A stretch of DNA of 64,000 bases, taken from contig OW121744.1 of the NCBI GenBank assembly GCA_933228675.1, positions 20,077,111-20,141,110 on the forward strand, written 5' to 3'. The position numbers and the translations under genes were made by a program. This document shows, piece after piece, positions 12,152-23,789 of the stretch. Each line of letters begins with the position of its first letter. Position 1 is the first letter of the stretch. The notes under the pieces were generated by a model. The model saw nothing but the letters and a program-made list of their open reading frames with translations, did no database searches and was not told the origin of the DNA. Origin of the DNA: Stomorhina lunata. Lineage: Eukaryota; Arthropoda; Insecta; Diptera; Rhiniidae.

Positions 12152-12719
12152 CCTACCAAATAACATTGTATAACAAAACAACTCAATTCCTGTTTTCAGA
12201 TTTTGTAGTTTGGAACCATTTTCACTCCCCTATAATTTTACTCCTCTGCCATTTTTCTTGTCGCCTAGTGTTATTGTAATTGATATTTTATCTTTAAATC
12301 ATGTGAAGGGTTTTTTCTGCAATTATTTCGATATTTTCCCTTATTTTTTTTTTTTCTAATTTCAATTTATTGCTTTTAACCTGATTATGCAGAGCAATCA
12401 ATTTGATTTATTTATGTTTCTGTTTTCTGTAATAAGTGAATAGAGTGAGTGATTAGTTTTCAATTTTTTTTTATTTTATTTTGCGGTTGGATAACTCGAG
12501 GGAAAATTTATTGAAGGTGAAAAAAATTTACTGCATATTCCAACTAGAACTGAAGGGATTTACAAATATTTAATGTATTCGTTTTACATATGGAAAAAGT
12601 AAGTTAATATAAAATTTTTATGTGAACCAAAGTTTTTTGCCAATTAAATGTAATTGCTTTTAAATAAAAGGCTTTAAATAAATTAAAAATTTAGTATTTG
12701 CTTAAAATTTTCGTATCCA
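12152..12719. other. AT-rich spacer
   Basis: No gene or element recognised. It has T-rich runs near 12340-12355 and 12460-12480 and merges into a minisatellite at about 12720. Confidence 0.5.
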
Positions 12720-14790
12720 AATAAAAATAAAAAAATAAAAATTTCCTTAAAAATAGGAAATTTTTGAAAATTTTCTTTAAAAATAAGAAATTTTTGAAAA
12801 ATTTCCTATAAACATAAGAAGCTTTTGAAAAATTTCCTATAAAAATAAGAATTTTTTTAAATTTTCTATAAAAATAGCAAATATTTAAAAAACTTTCTAT
12901 TAAAATAGTACATTTTTGAAAATTTTTTTATAGACATTAGAAATTTAATAAAAAAATCCTATCAAAATAAGAAATTTTTCAAAATTTTTTTGTAAATATA
13001 AGAAATTTTTGAAAAATTTCCTATAAAAATAAGAAATTTTTGAGAAATTTTCTTTATAAATAAGAAATTTTTAAAAAAATTTCTATAAAAATAAGAAACT
13101 TTTAAAAATTTCCCATAAAAATAAGAAATTTTTGACAAATTTCCCACAAAAATGAAAAAATTTTGAAAAAATAGCATTTTTGAAAAAATTCCTAACGAAA
13201 AAAAGAAGTTTTTGAAAAACTTCCTGTGAAAATACGAAACTTATGAAAAATTTCCTATTAAAAAACATATATAGTTTTTGAAAGATTTTTTTATAAAAAT
13301 AATTTTTTTTTTTATAAATTTCCTATAAAATTAGAAACTTTTGAAAAAATTATTATAAAAATATCAAATTTTTGAAAAATTTCCTTTTAAAAGAAGAAAA
13401 TTTTTAAAAATTTCCTATAAAAATAAGAAATTTTTAAAAAATTTTCTATAAAAAAAAGAAGATTTTAAAAAAATTTCTTTTAAACATAAGAAATTTTTCA
13501 AATATCCCATAAACATAATTAATTTTTGTTACATTTTCTATAAAAATAAGAAATAAAAGCAAATTTTTTTTATAAAAATAAGAAATTTTTGAAGAATTTC
13601 CTATAAAAATAAGAATTTCTTGAAAAATTTCCTATAAAAATAAGAAATTTTTAAAAAATTTCCTATAAAAATAAGAAATTTTTAAAAAATTTCCTATAAA
13701 AATAAGAAATTTAAAAAAAACTCCTATCAAAGAAAAATTTCTTAGAAACATAAGAAGTTTTTGAAAAATTTCCTATAAAAATAACAAATTTTTGAAAATT
13801 TTTATAAACATAAAAAATTTTGGTAAAATTTTTTATAAAAAAAAAGAAATTTTTGAAAAATTTTCTTTAAAAATAAGAAATTTTTGAAAATCTTCTAGAA
13901 AAATAAGAAGTTTTTAAAAATTTTCCTATAAAAATAAGAAATTTTGGTAAAATTTCCTATAAACATAAGAAATTTTTTAAACTTTTTATAAACATAAGAA
14001 ATTTTCAATAATTTCCTATAGAAATAAGAAATTTTTGAAAATATTCCTTTAAAATTTAGAAAATTTTCAAAAATTTCCTTTAAACATAAGAAATTTTTAA
14101 AAATTTTCCTATAAAAACTAAAAATGTTTGAAAAATTTCCTATAAACATAAGATATTTTAGAAAAATTGATTATCAAAATAAGAAATTTTTGAAATTTTT
14201 TTTATCAAAACAAGAAATTTCCTATAAAAGTAAGAAATTTTTGAAAAATTTCCGATAAAAATAAGAAAGTTTTGAAATAACATATAAACAGAAGAAATTT
14301 TCAAACAATTCCTATAAAAATAAAAAATTTTGGAAAATTTTTCTTTAGAAATAGTAAATATTTAAAAAATTTCCTATAAGAGTAAGAAATTTTTGAAAAA
14401 TTTCCTATAAAATAAGAAATTTTTAAAAAATTTCCTATTAAAATAAAAAAATTTTGAAAAATTTTCTATAAAAATAATAAAAAATTTAAAACTATCCTAT
14501 AAAAATAAGAAACTTTTGAAAAATTTCCTAAAAATATAAGAAATTTTGAAAAAATTCCTTAAAAAACATAAGAAGTTTTAAAAAATCTAAGATAATAATA
14601 AAAATTTTTCAAAAAATGTCCTACAAAAAAAGTAAATTTTTCAAAAAATTCCTATAAAAGTAAGAAATTTAAAAATAATTTTTTTTTTAATTTTCTTATA
14701 AAAATAAGAAATTTTTGAAAATTTCCTTTAAACAAAGGAAATTTCTATAAAATTCCTTATAAAAATTTGAAATTCTTGAAAGATTTTTTA
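12720..14790 (+). repeat. Degenerate 31-bp type A minisatellite array
   Basis: Units follow the AAGAAATTTTTGAAAAATTT plus CCTATAAAAAT pattern, that is, the reverse complement of the units at 2566-4900 and 5690-8000. Divergence is much higher than in the other type A arrays, with many small indels, so this is probably the oldest array of the type here. The minus-strand frames at 12962-14149 are translated repeat. Confidence 0.93.
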
Positions 14791-14816
14791 CGAACTTTTT
14801 ATCCCCTTAGCAAATA

Positions 14817-14969
14817 ATATGTTTGTTCCCGTACTCTAAGGAAACAACACAAACTTATGCAAATGTGTTCCAGTACAAAATTTTCAATACAAATTGTTGT
14901 TTTTTGAGTAATTTCTGACAACTTCGGACTGCTTTGGGTAGTTTCGTTAGAGTACGGGAACAAACATAA
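14817..14969. mobile_element. Small MITE with 19-bp perfect core inverted repeats
   Basis: GTTTGTTCCCGTACTCTAA at 14821-14839 is exactly inverted at 14947-14965. Similarity continues imperfectly on both sides (TTAT outside; GAAAC, AC, CAAA inside), giving terminal inverted repeats of roughly 30 bp in an element of about 150 bp. No protein is encoded; the 75-residue minus frame spanning it is not supported. The superfamily is unclear because the target-site duplication cannot be defined in AT-rich flanks. Confidence 0.75.
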
Positions 14970-15986
14970 TAACTCAAATAAAGAACATATTTCATTGTAC
15001 AGAATTTGTAATTTTCTAAGATACATATAAATTGTTTCTTATTTTTACTTTTGTCTACTTTTTTTAGTTACCAATAAATTTAACACATTTTTTTGAATAA
15101 AGATAAATCTTGTGAAATTTTTTTTTTAGAAACATATATAAATTTTCACCTAAAAAACCTATTATCGAGTTATTTTGGGCAAAAAATTCACCTACATATA
15201 GCGGAACAAAAAAAGCAAAGAAGTACATGTCTGTGAATTATTATTTTGTTCTGTCGTTATGAATCAAAATGAAAAGAAAACAAATAAAAAATGTCGAGTT
15301 CTTTATTGTTGTTTTCGTCCTTTCATGTGTGAAGGAGGACAATGAGTTTATATTTAAATATATAAACTTTTTTATAGGTATAGATAGGTATCTATATACA
15401 TACATATATATACTATATATATTCATATATAGATACATATATAAATAAAAAACAAAACAAATGATATTTTATTTGTGGTTGTAGTGTTAGTTATGGAAGA
15501 GTATATGCCAGGCAGTTTTAAGAGAATGAAATCTTTCCAAAACAGTTAAAGTGTGCAGATGTACATATACATATATAAAAGTCGTTACCGGGTTTTTGTC
15601 TTTCAAAAACCTAAAATTGTCTCTAGAACGATCTTAAATTTATATTTTCCACTTTTAATGACAATCCTATGTGGAAATGACTTTAATGTGAAAAAAGTTC
15701 CTAAAAGTGGAAACTACTGGGTTAGGTTTTATTGCCTGTGGAGTAACTGTAGTCTTGTTTTTGTATAATTAACAAACAAAACAAATGTTTTATTACTAGA
15801 TTTCATTCATGTAGACACAAAATTTGAAGCCCAAAGGCTATAGTAACTTTATAGCTTGAGAGCTGTTAGAGATTCAAAATTTACGCAATGAAACATGACT
15901 AACGACTAGAAATACAGTCGAAATTTTAAATTCATATTTTTGAATTAAATTATTAAATTGGGAATTTCTACAGAGGTTGCTCTGTT
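14970..15986. other. AT-rich spacer with TA-rich simple sequence
   Basis: No gene supported. A TATA/TACATA simple-sequence block lies at about 15385-15445 and accounts for the Y/I/M-rich frame there. Confidence 0.5.
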
Positions 15987-16312
15987 TATACCCTTCACCA
16001 CCATAAGTTTGTGCTGATTTATGTAACGCATAGAAATATTTGATAGTTAGATTCACCTTTTAGTATATCAATAGGCTTAGAATCACTTTCTGAGTAGATT
16101 TGGCTATGTCAGTCCGTCCATCCGTCTGGCTGGCTGGCTGGACCCCCATGTAAATCATGTAATCAAGGTACAGGTCGCAATTGTAGAGATAATTTGATAA
16201 AATTTTGCACAGCTCATTTTATTGAAATTCGTCAAAATCGGTCCATTATTTATGTTACCTCCCATAGGTCCTACTTCTCCGAATTGATATTTTGGTCACA
16301 AATATCAATATC
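15987..16312 (+). repeat. Tandem duplicate of the element's 5' segment
   Basis: Bases 15987-16312 and about 16313-16665 align from TATACCCTTCACC through GCTGAT.TATGTAACGCATAG, the TCCGTCC microsatellite core, the GACCCCCATGTAAA block, and the CACAAATATCAATAT block. The first copy lacks the GTGGAAAGAGTATTA segment, a small deletion. Confidence 0.88.
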
Positions 16313-16979
16313 TATACCCTTCACCACCATAGGTGGAAAGAGTATTATAAGTTTGTGCTGATGTATGTAACGCATAGAAATATTTGTCTTAGACCCACAT
16401 ATTAGTATTCCAATAGGCTTAAAATCATTTTCTGAGTCGACTTAGCGATGTCCGTCCGTCTGACTGGCTGGACGGCTGGGTGGACCCCCATGTAAACCTT
16501 GCAATCAAACTACAGGTCGCAATTCTAATGATAATTTTATGAAATTTGGCACAGATAATTTTTTTCTTAGTGAGACTACGGCTATTGAAATTCGTCAAAA
16601 TCGATCCATTATTTATGGTACCTCCCATTGGTCCAACTTCCCGGAATTGATATATTGGCCACAAATATCAATATTTTTTCATAAAATTTACGGCAAATAC
16701 TGTTGATGTAAACTAAAATCGCTGTACCAAAATTCGTTGAAATCGGTCCACATTTGACTATAGCTCCCATACAAAATCTTCTGTCAAAACGCACTAAATG
16801 GGACAAAAACCACTAAAACGCTCGTAAATCTAAAGATAATGCGAATTCAAGTTTATTTTTAGCATACGTAACTTTTGTAACGACTGTAATCAATTTGCTA
16901 AATTTCGAGAAAATCGGTCCACATTTGACCCTAGCTCTCATATAAGTCCAAATGACGGAAACAGGTTAAATATATAAGT

Positions 16980-17228
16980 TTTAAGAAAAGTTTATACAAA
17001 ATTTTTTGTTAAGAAAAAAATTGTATAGAAAATTTTTTGTTAAGAAAAATTTCTATAGAAAATTTTTTGTTAAGAAAAAATTTCTATAGAAAACTTTTTG
17101 TTAAGAAAAAATTTCTATAGAAAACTTTTCGTTAGGAAAAAATTTCTATAGAAAACCTTGCGTTAACAAAAAATTTCTATAGAAAACTTTTCGTTAAGAA
17201 AAAATTTCTATAGAACATTTTTCGTTAA
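16980..17228 (+). repeat. 31-bp minisatellite type B, short block inside the INE-like element
   Basis: About eight units, each GTTAAG + A6 + TTTCTATAGAAAA + T-tract. Variants with CTTTTCGTTA resemble the neighbouring array 20255-22696. It sits between the first and second copies of the element's ~240-base internal block. Confidence 0.93.
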
Positions 17229-17474
17229 CATCGGTCCACATTTGACCATAGCTCCCATACAAAATCTTCTGTCAAAACGAACTAAATGAAACAAAAATCT
17301 CTAAAACGCTCGTAACTCTGAAGATAATGGGAATTTTAAGTTTATTTTTGGCATACATAATTTTTGTAACAACTGTAATCAAATTGCCAAATTTCGAGAT
17401 AATCGGTCCACATTTGACCCTAGCTCTTATACAAGTCCAAATGACAGAAACAGGGTTAATATATAAGTTTTGAG

Positions 17475-19175
17475 AAAAGTTTATAGAAAATTTTTTGTTA
17501 AGAAAAAAATTCTATAGAAAATTTTTTGTTAAGAAAAAATTTCTATAGAAAATTTTTTGTTAAGAAAAAAATTTTATAGACAATTTTTTGTTAAGAAAAA
17601 AATTTTATAGAAAATTTTTTGTTAAGAAAAAAATTTTATAGACAATTTTTGTTAAGTACAAATTTCTATAGAAAATTTTTTGTTAAGAAAAAATTTTTGT
17701 TAAGAAAAAATTTCTATAGAAATTTTTTTGTTAAGAAAAAATTTCTATAGAAAATTTTTTGTTAAGAAAAAATTTCTATAGAAAATTTTTTGTTAAGAAA
17801 AAATTTCTACAGACAATTTTTTGTTAAGAAAAAATTTCTATAGAAAATTTTTTGTTAAGAAAAAATTTCTATAGAAAAATTTTTGTTAAGAAAAAATTTC
17901 TATAGAAAAATTTTTGTTAAGAAAAAATTTCTATAGAAAATTTTTTGTTAAGAAAAAATTTCTATAGAAAATTTTTTGTTAAGAAAAAATTTCTATAGAA
18001 AATTTTTTGTTAAGAAAAAATTTCTATAGAAAATTTTTTGTTAAGAAAAAATTTCTATAGAAAATTTTTTGTTAAGAAAAAATTTCTACAGAAAATTTTT
18101 TGTTAAGAAAAAATTTCTATAGAAAATTTTTTGTTAAGAAAAAATTTCTATAGAAAATTTTTTGTTAAGAAAAAAATTTTATAGAAAATTTTTTGTTAAG
18201 AAAAAAATTTTATAGACAATTTTTGTTAAGTACAAATTTCTATAGAAAATTTTTTGTTAAGAAAAAATTTTTGTTAAGAAAAAATTTCTATAGAAAATTT
18301 TTTGTTAAGAAAAAATTTCTGTAGAAAATTTTTTGTTAAGAAAAAATTTCTACAGAAAATTTTTTGTTAAGAAAAAATTTCTATAGAAAATTTTTTGTTA
18401 AGAAAAAATTTCTATAGAAAATTTTTTGTTAAGAAAAAATTTCTATAGAAAATTTTTTGTTAAGAAAAAAATTTTATAGAAAATTTTTTGTTAAGAAAAA
18501 AATTTTATAGACAATTTTTTGTTAAGAAAAAAATTTTATAGAAAATTTTTTGTTAAGAAAAAAGTTTTATAGACAATTTTTTGTTAAGTAAAAATTTCTA
18601 TAGAAAATTTTTTGTTAAGAAAAAATTTCTATAGAAAATTTTTTGTTAAGAAAAAATTTCTACAGAAAATTTTTTGTTAAGAAAAAATTTCTATAGAAAA
18701 TTTTTTGTTAAGAAAAAATTTCTATAGAAAATTTTTTGTTAAGAAAAAATTTCTACAGAAAATTTTTTGTTAAGAAAAAATTTCTATAGAAAATTTTTTG
18801 TTAAGTAAAAATTTCTATAGAAAATTTTTTGTTAAGAAAAAATTTCTATAGAAAATTTTTTGTTAAGAAAAAAATTCTATAGAAAATTTTTTGTTAAGAA
18901 AAAATTTCTATAGAAAATTTTTTGTTAAGAAAAAATTTCTATAGAAAATTTTTTGTTAAGAAAAAATTTCTATAGAAAATTTTTTGTTAAGAAAAAATTT
19001 CTATAGAAAATTTTTTGTTAAGAAAAAATTTCTATAGAAAATTTTTTGTTAAGAAAAAATTTCTATAGAAAAATTTTTGTTAAGAAAAAATTTCTATAGA
19101 AAAATTTTTGTTCAGAAAAAATTTCTATAGAAAATTTTTTGTTCAGAAAAAATTTCTATAGAAAATTTTTTGTTA
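17475..19175 (+). repeat. 31-bp minisatellite type B, expanded block inside the INE-like element
   Basis: Roughly 55 units of GTTAAG + A6 + TTTCTATAGAAAA + T6. A marked segment is repeated at a distance of 574 bases: its sequence has several TTTTATAGACAA units, a GTTAAGTACAAATTTC unit, and a truncated AAAAAATTTTTGTTAAG unit (landmark GTTAAGTACA at 17651 and 18225). Higher-order duplication therefore occurred inside the transposon. Confidence 0.95.
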
Positions 19176-19662
19176 AGATCGGTCCATATTTGACCATAGC
19201 TCCCATACAAAATCTTCTGTCAAAACGCACAAAATGAGACAAAAGTCACTAAAACGCTCGTAACTCTGAAGATAATGACAATTTTAAGTTTATTTTTTGC
19301 ATACAGAATTTTGTCCGCATTTGACCCCAGCTCTCATGCAAGTCCAAATGACAGAAACAGGTTAAATATATAAGTTTTAAGAAAATGTTTGGATAAAGGC
19401 AAAATTTAATAAATATTTGTCTTTATATATGAAAAAGACACCTTTGACCTTAGTGGTGAAGGGTATCGTAAGGTCAGGCTTGACCTACTATAGCACTTTC
19501 TTACTTGTTTTATTATAAATTAAAATGAAATTGTTCGATTTTGTTACAAGAAAAACAAAAAACAGTTTTTTAGTAGTTTAAGCTTAACCTTGTATTACCC
19601 TTCAACTTTAAGGTCAAATAAAAACCAATTTTTAAATAGGGTTTAAATCCGATATTTAAATA

Positions 19663-19953
19663 GGGGCCAAATCGTATTTGATATCGATCGAAAACTCAGA
19701 CAGAAATATTGTGTAACATACTTTAGGGATTTTTAAAATAATTTATTTTGAAAAAAGTTTAAAAAAATTGATATATAAACATATCCATTTCTTTATCAAG
19801 TAATTTAGTTTAAATTAAATTCTTTTACCATCAGGAAAGTTTTGACAAATAAGTTATATGTTATATATTATTTAGATTATCCTAAAGTATGCTACATAAA
19901 TGTTTCTGAAATAACTTACATTTCGATCGATAGCAAATGTGGCGGTTTGGACC
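19663..19953. mobile_element. MITE-1 copy (GGGGCC ends), complete
   Basis: The left end is GGGGCCAAATCGTATTTGAT followed by ATCGATCGAAA. The right end, read inversely, is GGTCCAAACCGCCACATTTG then CTATCGATCGAAATG. Both ends continue through a shared AGCATACTTTAGG-type segment, so the terminal inverted repeats are about 70-80 bp with divergence. No open frame is present. The same family recurs from 45.4 to 50.2 kb. Confidence 0.85.
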
Positions 19954-20254
19954 AAAATTATCTTAGAATTTAAAGTTTTTAGAATAGTAAACCAGCCTGA
20001 TGGCCAAAAATTTGGTTTACTCCTCTGTATGTCTTATATAAAAATCTGTGTCCATATTTAAAAGTATAAAAGTCAACAAAGACAGGAAATGAATTCAACA
20101 CTAAATCTATTTACAAATGTAAATGTAAAAATTTAAATGCTAATGTTTTTGTTTGTTTTTCTTTATATATGTAAATTAATAAAAACAAAATAAATATAAG
20201 CAGTTAAGACAATAAATATAAATTTAATTCATTAATATAGGCAGTATTAAGATT
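19954..20254. other. AT-rich spacer
   Basis: Nothing recognisable between the MITE-1 copy and the next minisatellite. Confidence 0.5.
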
Positions 20255-22696
20255 TCTTAAAAAATTTTTCGTTAAGAAAAAATTCTTTAGAAAATTTTTT
20301 GTTAGGAAAAAATTTCTATAGAAATTTTTTTGTTAAGAAAAAATTTCTATAGAAAACTTTTCGTTAGGAAAAAATTTCTATAGAAAACTTTTAGTTAAGA
20401 ACAAATTTCTATAGAAAACTTTTCGTTAAGAAAAAATTTCTTTAAAAAACTTTTCGTTAAGAAATATTTCTATAGAAAACATTTCTTTAAGAAAAAAATT
20501 CTATAGAAAATTTTTTGTTAAGACAAATTTCTATAGAAAATTTTTCGTTAAAAAAAAATTTCTATAGAAAACATTTCGTTAAGAAAAAATTTCCAAAGAA
20601 AATTTTTCGTTAAGAAAAAATTTCCAAAGAAAATTTTTCGTTAAGAAAAAATTTCCTAAGAAAAAATTTCCAAAGAAAATTTTTCGTTACGAAAAAATTT
20701 CCAAAGAAAATTTTTCGTTAAGAAAAAATTTCCAAAGAAAATTTTTCGTTAAGAAAAAATTTCAAAAGAAAATTTTTCGTTCAAAAAAAATTTCCAAAGA
20801 AAATTTTTCGTTTCTATAAAAAGTTTTTCGTTAAGAAAAAATTTCTATAGAAAATTTTTCATTAAGAAAAAATTTCTATAGAAAATTTTTCGTTAAGAAA
20901 AAATTTCTATAGAAAATTTTTCGTTAAGAAAAAATTTCTATAGAAAATTTTTCGTTAAGAAAAAATTTCTATAGAAAATTTTTCGTTAAGAAAAAATTTA
21001 TATAGAAAATTTTTCGTTAAGAAAAAATTTCTATAGAAAATTTTTCGTTAAGAAAAAATTTCTATAGAAAATTTTTCGTTAAGAAAAAATTTCTATAGAA
21101 AATTTTTCGTTAAGAAAAAATTTCTATAGAAAATTTTTCGTTAAGAAAAAATTTCTATAGAAAATTTTTCGTTAAGAAAAAATTTCTATAGAAAATTTTT
21201 CGTTAAGAAAAAATTTCTATAGAAACTTTTTTGTTAAGAAAAAATTTCTATAGAAAATTTTTCGTTAAGAAAAAATTTCTATAGAAACTTTTTTGTTAAG
21301 AAAAAATTTCTATAGAAACTTTTTTGTTAAGAAAAAATTTCTATAGAAAATTTTTCGTTAAGAAAAAATATCTATAGAAAATTTTTCGTTAAGAAAAAAT
21401 TTCTATAGAAAATTTTTCGTTAAGAAAAAATTTCTATAGAAAATTTTTCGTTAAGAAAAAATTTCTATAGAAAATTTTTCGTTAAGAAAAAATTTCTATA
21501 GAAAATTTTTCGTTAAGAAAAAATTTCTATAGAAAATTTTTCGTTAAGAAAAAATTTCTATAGAAAATTTTTCGTTAAGAAAAAATTTCTATAGAAAATT
21601 TTTCGTTAAGAAAAAATTTCTATAGAAAATTTTTCGTTAAGAAAAAATTTCTATAGAAAATTTTTCGTTAAGAAAAAATTTCTATAGAAAATTTTTCGTT
21701 AAGAAAAAATTTCTATAGAAAATTTTTCGTTAAGAAAAAATTTCTATAGAAAATTTTTCGTTAAGAAAAAATTTCTATAGAAAATTTTTCGTTAAGAAAA
21801 AATTTCTATAGAAAATTTTTCGTTAAGAAAAAATTTCTATAGAAAATTTTTCGTTAAGAAAAAATTTCTATAGAAAATTTTTCGTTAAGAAAAAATTTCT
21901 ATAGAAAATTTTTCGTTAAGAAAAAATTTCTATAGAAAATTTTTCGTTAAGAAAAAATTTCTATAGAAAATTTTTCGTTAAGAAAAAATTTCTATAGAAA
22001 TTTTTTCGTTAAGAAAAAATTTCTATAGAAAATTTTTCGTTAAGAAAAAATTTCTATAGAAAATTTTTCGTTAAGAAAAAATTTCTATAGAAAATTTTTC
22101 GTTAAGAAAAAATTTCTATAGAAAATTTTTCGTTAAGAAAAAATTTCTATAGAAAATTTTTCGTTAAGAAAAAATTTCTATAGAAAATTTTTCGTTAAGA
22201 AAAAATTTCTATAGAAAATTTTTCGTTAAGAAAAAATTTCTATAGAAAATTTTTCGTTAAGAAAAAATTTCTATAGAAAATTTTTCGTTAAAAAAAAATT
22301 TCTATAGAAAATTTTTCGTTAAGAAAAAATTTCTATAGAAAATTTTTCGTTAAGAAAAAATTTCTATAGAAAATTTTTCGTTAAGAAAAAATTTCTATAG
22401 AAAATTTTTCGTTAAGAAAAAATTTCTATAGAAAATTTTTCGTTAAGAAAAAATTTCTACAGAAAATTTTTCGTTAAGAAAAAATTTCTACAGAAAATTT
22501 TTCGTTAAGAAAAAATTTCTATAAAAAATTTTTCGTTAAGAAGAAATTTTTTCTTAACGAAAAATTTTCTATAGAAAATTTTTCGTTGAGAAAAAATTTC
22601 TATGGAAAATTTTTCGTTAAGAAAAAATTTCTACAGAAAATTTTTCGTTGAGAAAAAATTTCTACAGAAAATTTTTCGTTAAGAAAAAATTTCTAT
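20255..22696 (+). repeat. 31-bp minisatellite type B' (CGTTAAG / CTATAG spacers)
   Basis: The first ~550 bases are diverged (including a block of TTTCCAAAGAAAA units at 20580-20810). About 60 almost identical units follow (20820-22530) of CGTTAAG + A6 + TTTCTATAGAAAA + T5. The high identity suggests recent homogenisation. A local orientation flip at 22525-22568 makes a perfect 18-bp-arm hairpin. The array stops abruptly against a truncated MITE-1 terminal repeat at 22697. Confidence 0.97.
22525..22568. repeat. Perfect 18-bp hairpin inside array B'
   Basis: Left arm 22525-22542 (contains CGTTAAGAA) and right arm 22551-22568 (contains TTCTTAACG) are exact reverse complements around an 8-base loop. 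It marks a point where one array segment is inverted relative to the rest. Confidence 0.95.
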
Positions 22697-22890
22697 GTCG
22701 ATCGAAATGTAAGATATTTCAACAAAGTTTGTGAAGCTTACTTTTAGCATAATCTTAATAATATATAACATATAAGTTATATATTATTTGCCATTACTAC
22801 TACTAGTAATGAGTTTTATTAAAACCAAATATTTTGGCAAACAAATGAATGTGTTTAGATATCAAATTCTATTAAAAGTCAAACTAGTAT
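22697..22890. mobile_element. MITE-1 fragment, terminal repeat truncated
   Basis: It begins with GTCGATCGAAATGTAAGATA directly after the last minisatellite unit. It follows the MITE-1 pattern (TAGCATAATCTTAATAATATA, then interior sequence like that near 45545-45605), but the outermost ~25 bases of the terminal repeat and the right end are missing. Confidence 0.7.
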
Positions 22891-23789
22891 TTCTTCCTTA
22901 ATAATATTATGATTTTGAAAACTTTTCGGTCTAACCTCTTTCATTGTGGTTGATGATTGGTGAAACGTGTCTAAATAATGATTGAGGCAACAGAGTAAAT
23001 TGCTTGTAGTTGTTGTTTTTTTCGTTGTCGTTGTGATTTTATTTGTCGTTTCAGTTGATTTGTTTGTTTTTCCAATTTTTCTTCAGTTTTTCTGTTTCAA
23101 TCATCCCTCACTTCCTCCTCCAAAGTTGAGTTTGTTCCAGTTTAACATTTTCACTTCATGCATATATAAAAAATGTTAAAATGGTAGATGTGGATTTTTC
23201 CATTTTCATTTATTTATTCAATTTGCATACAATTTCCCTCGTTGTTAGTTATTAAATATATATTTTTTTCTGTTATAGTGGCTTTTAGTTTTTTTAGTAG
23301 ATATTTCCATTTTCATTTCTGGTTTTGTAGTTTTGTTCTCTTTAGTTTCCATCCAGTTCCGATGTATTTTTTTTTCGAATTTATTTAAATAAATTGCATT
23401 TTTAATACAAGTTGTGGAAGATAAGTGGTAAACAGAGTCGGTAGTAGTCCATAGTTTCGAAGATGTGGTTTAGTTTTTATATAAAAAATTTCAAATTTAT
23501 TCATTTTATTCAAATAACACTTAAAAGTAAATGGAGGTTTTTATAAAGATGGTTTTTAGAAATGAACAATTAAAAATTAGGGAATTTGGTTTGAACAAAA
23601 TTTATTCATTTAAAATGAAGTAGCACTGTAAAAACAATCATATTAAAAATACTATAAAAATAACATTTTAATTAAAATTCTTACAAAAAATTTAAATATT
23701 TAATGATTCTGAATCATTATTACTACATACAACTAAAATGAAATAACTAGAAATAAAGTAGCTTTCAAATTTTGTTATTAAAAAAAATC
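22891..23789. other. AT-rich spacer, T-rich
   Basis: Contains GTTGTT-rich and T-rich stretches (about 23005-23070, 23205-23380). The short plus-strand frames here are hydrophobic translations of T-rich DNA with no family resemblance; no gene is supported. Confidence 0.5.

Larger units (their letters stand above)
15987..19507 (+). mobile_element. INE-1/Helentron-like element with internal minisatellite
   Basis: The 5' end is TATACCCTTCACCACCATA; the 3' end is CTATAGCACTTTCTTACTTG at 19507. A perfect hairpin AGGTCA-GGCT-TGACCT (19471-19486) sits about 20 bases before the end, as in Helitron-type termini. The first ~326 bases are tandemly duplicated (15987-16312 and 16313 onward); each copy has a GTCC/GGCT proto-microsatellite. 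A ~240-base internal block beginning around TCGGTCCACATTTGAC occurs three times (about 16740-16980, 17230-17475, 19178-19400), and each of the two gaps between blocks is filled by a 31-bp minisatellite. No transposase or Rep/helicase frame is present, so the element is non-autonomous. The family assignment rests on remembered Drosophila INE-1 ends, not on a search. Confidence 0.85.

Noticed and set aside
11728..12279. Long Cys/Leu/Ser/Val-rich open frames (up to 183 residues) and Asp/Arg/Gln/Thr frames on the other strand
   Set aside because: They are translations of the TGTC microsatellite, open in several frames on both strands; no protein-like composition outside the repeat.
22982..23388. 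Hydrophobic plus-strand frames as small membrane proteins
   Set aside because: T-rich DNA yields F/V/L-rich frames by chance; no supporting start context, splice signals or family similarity.
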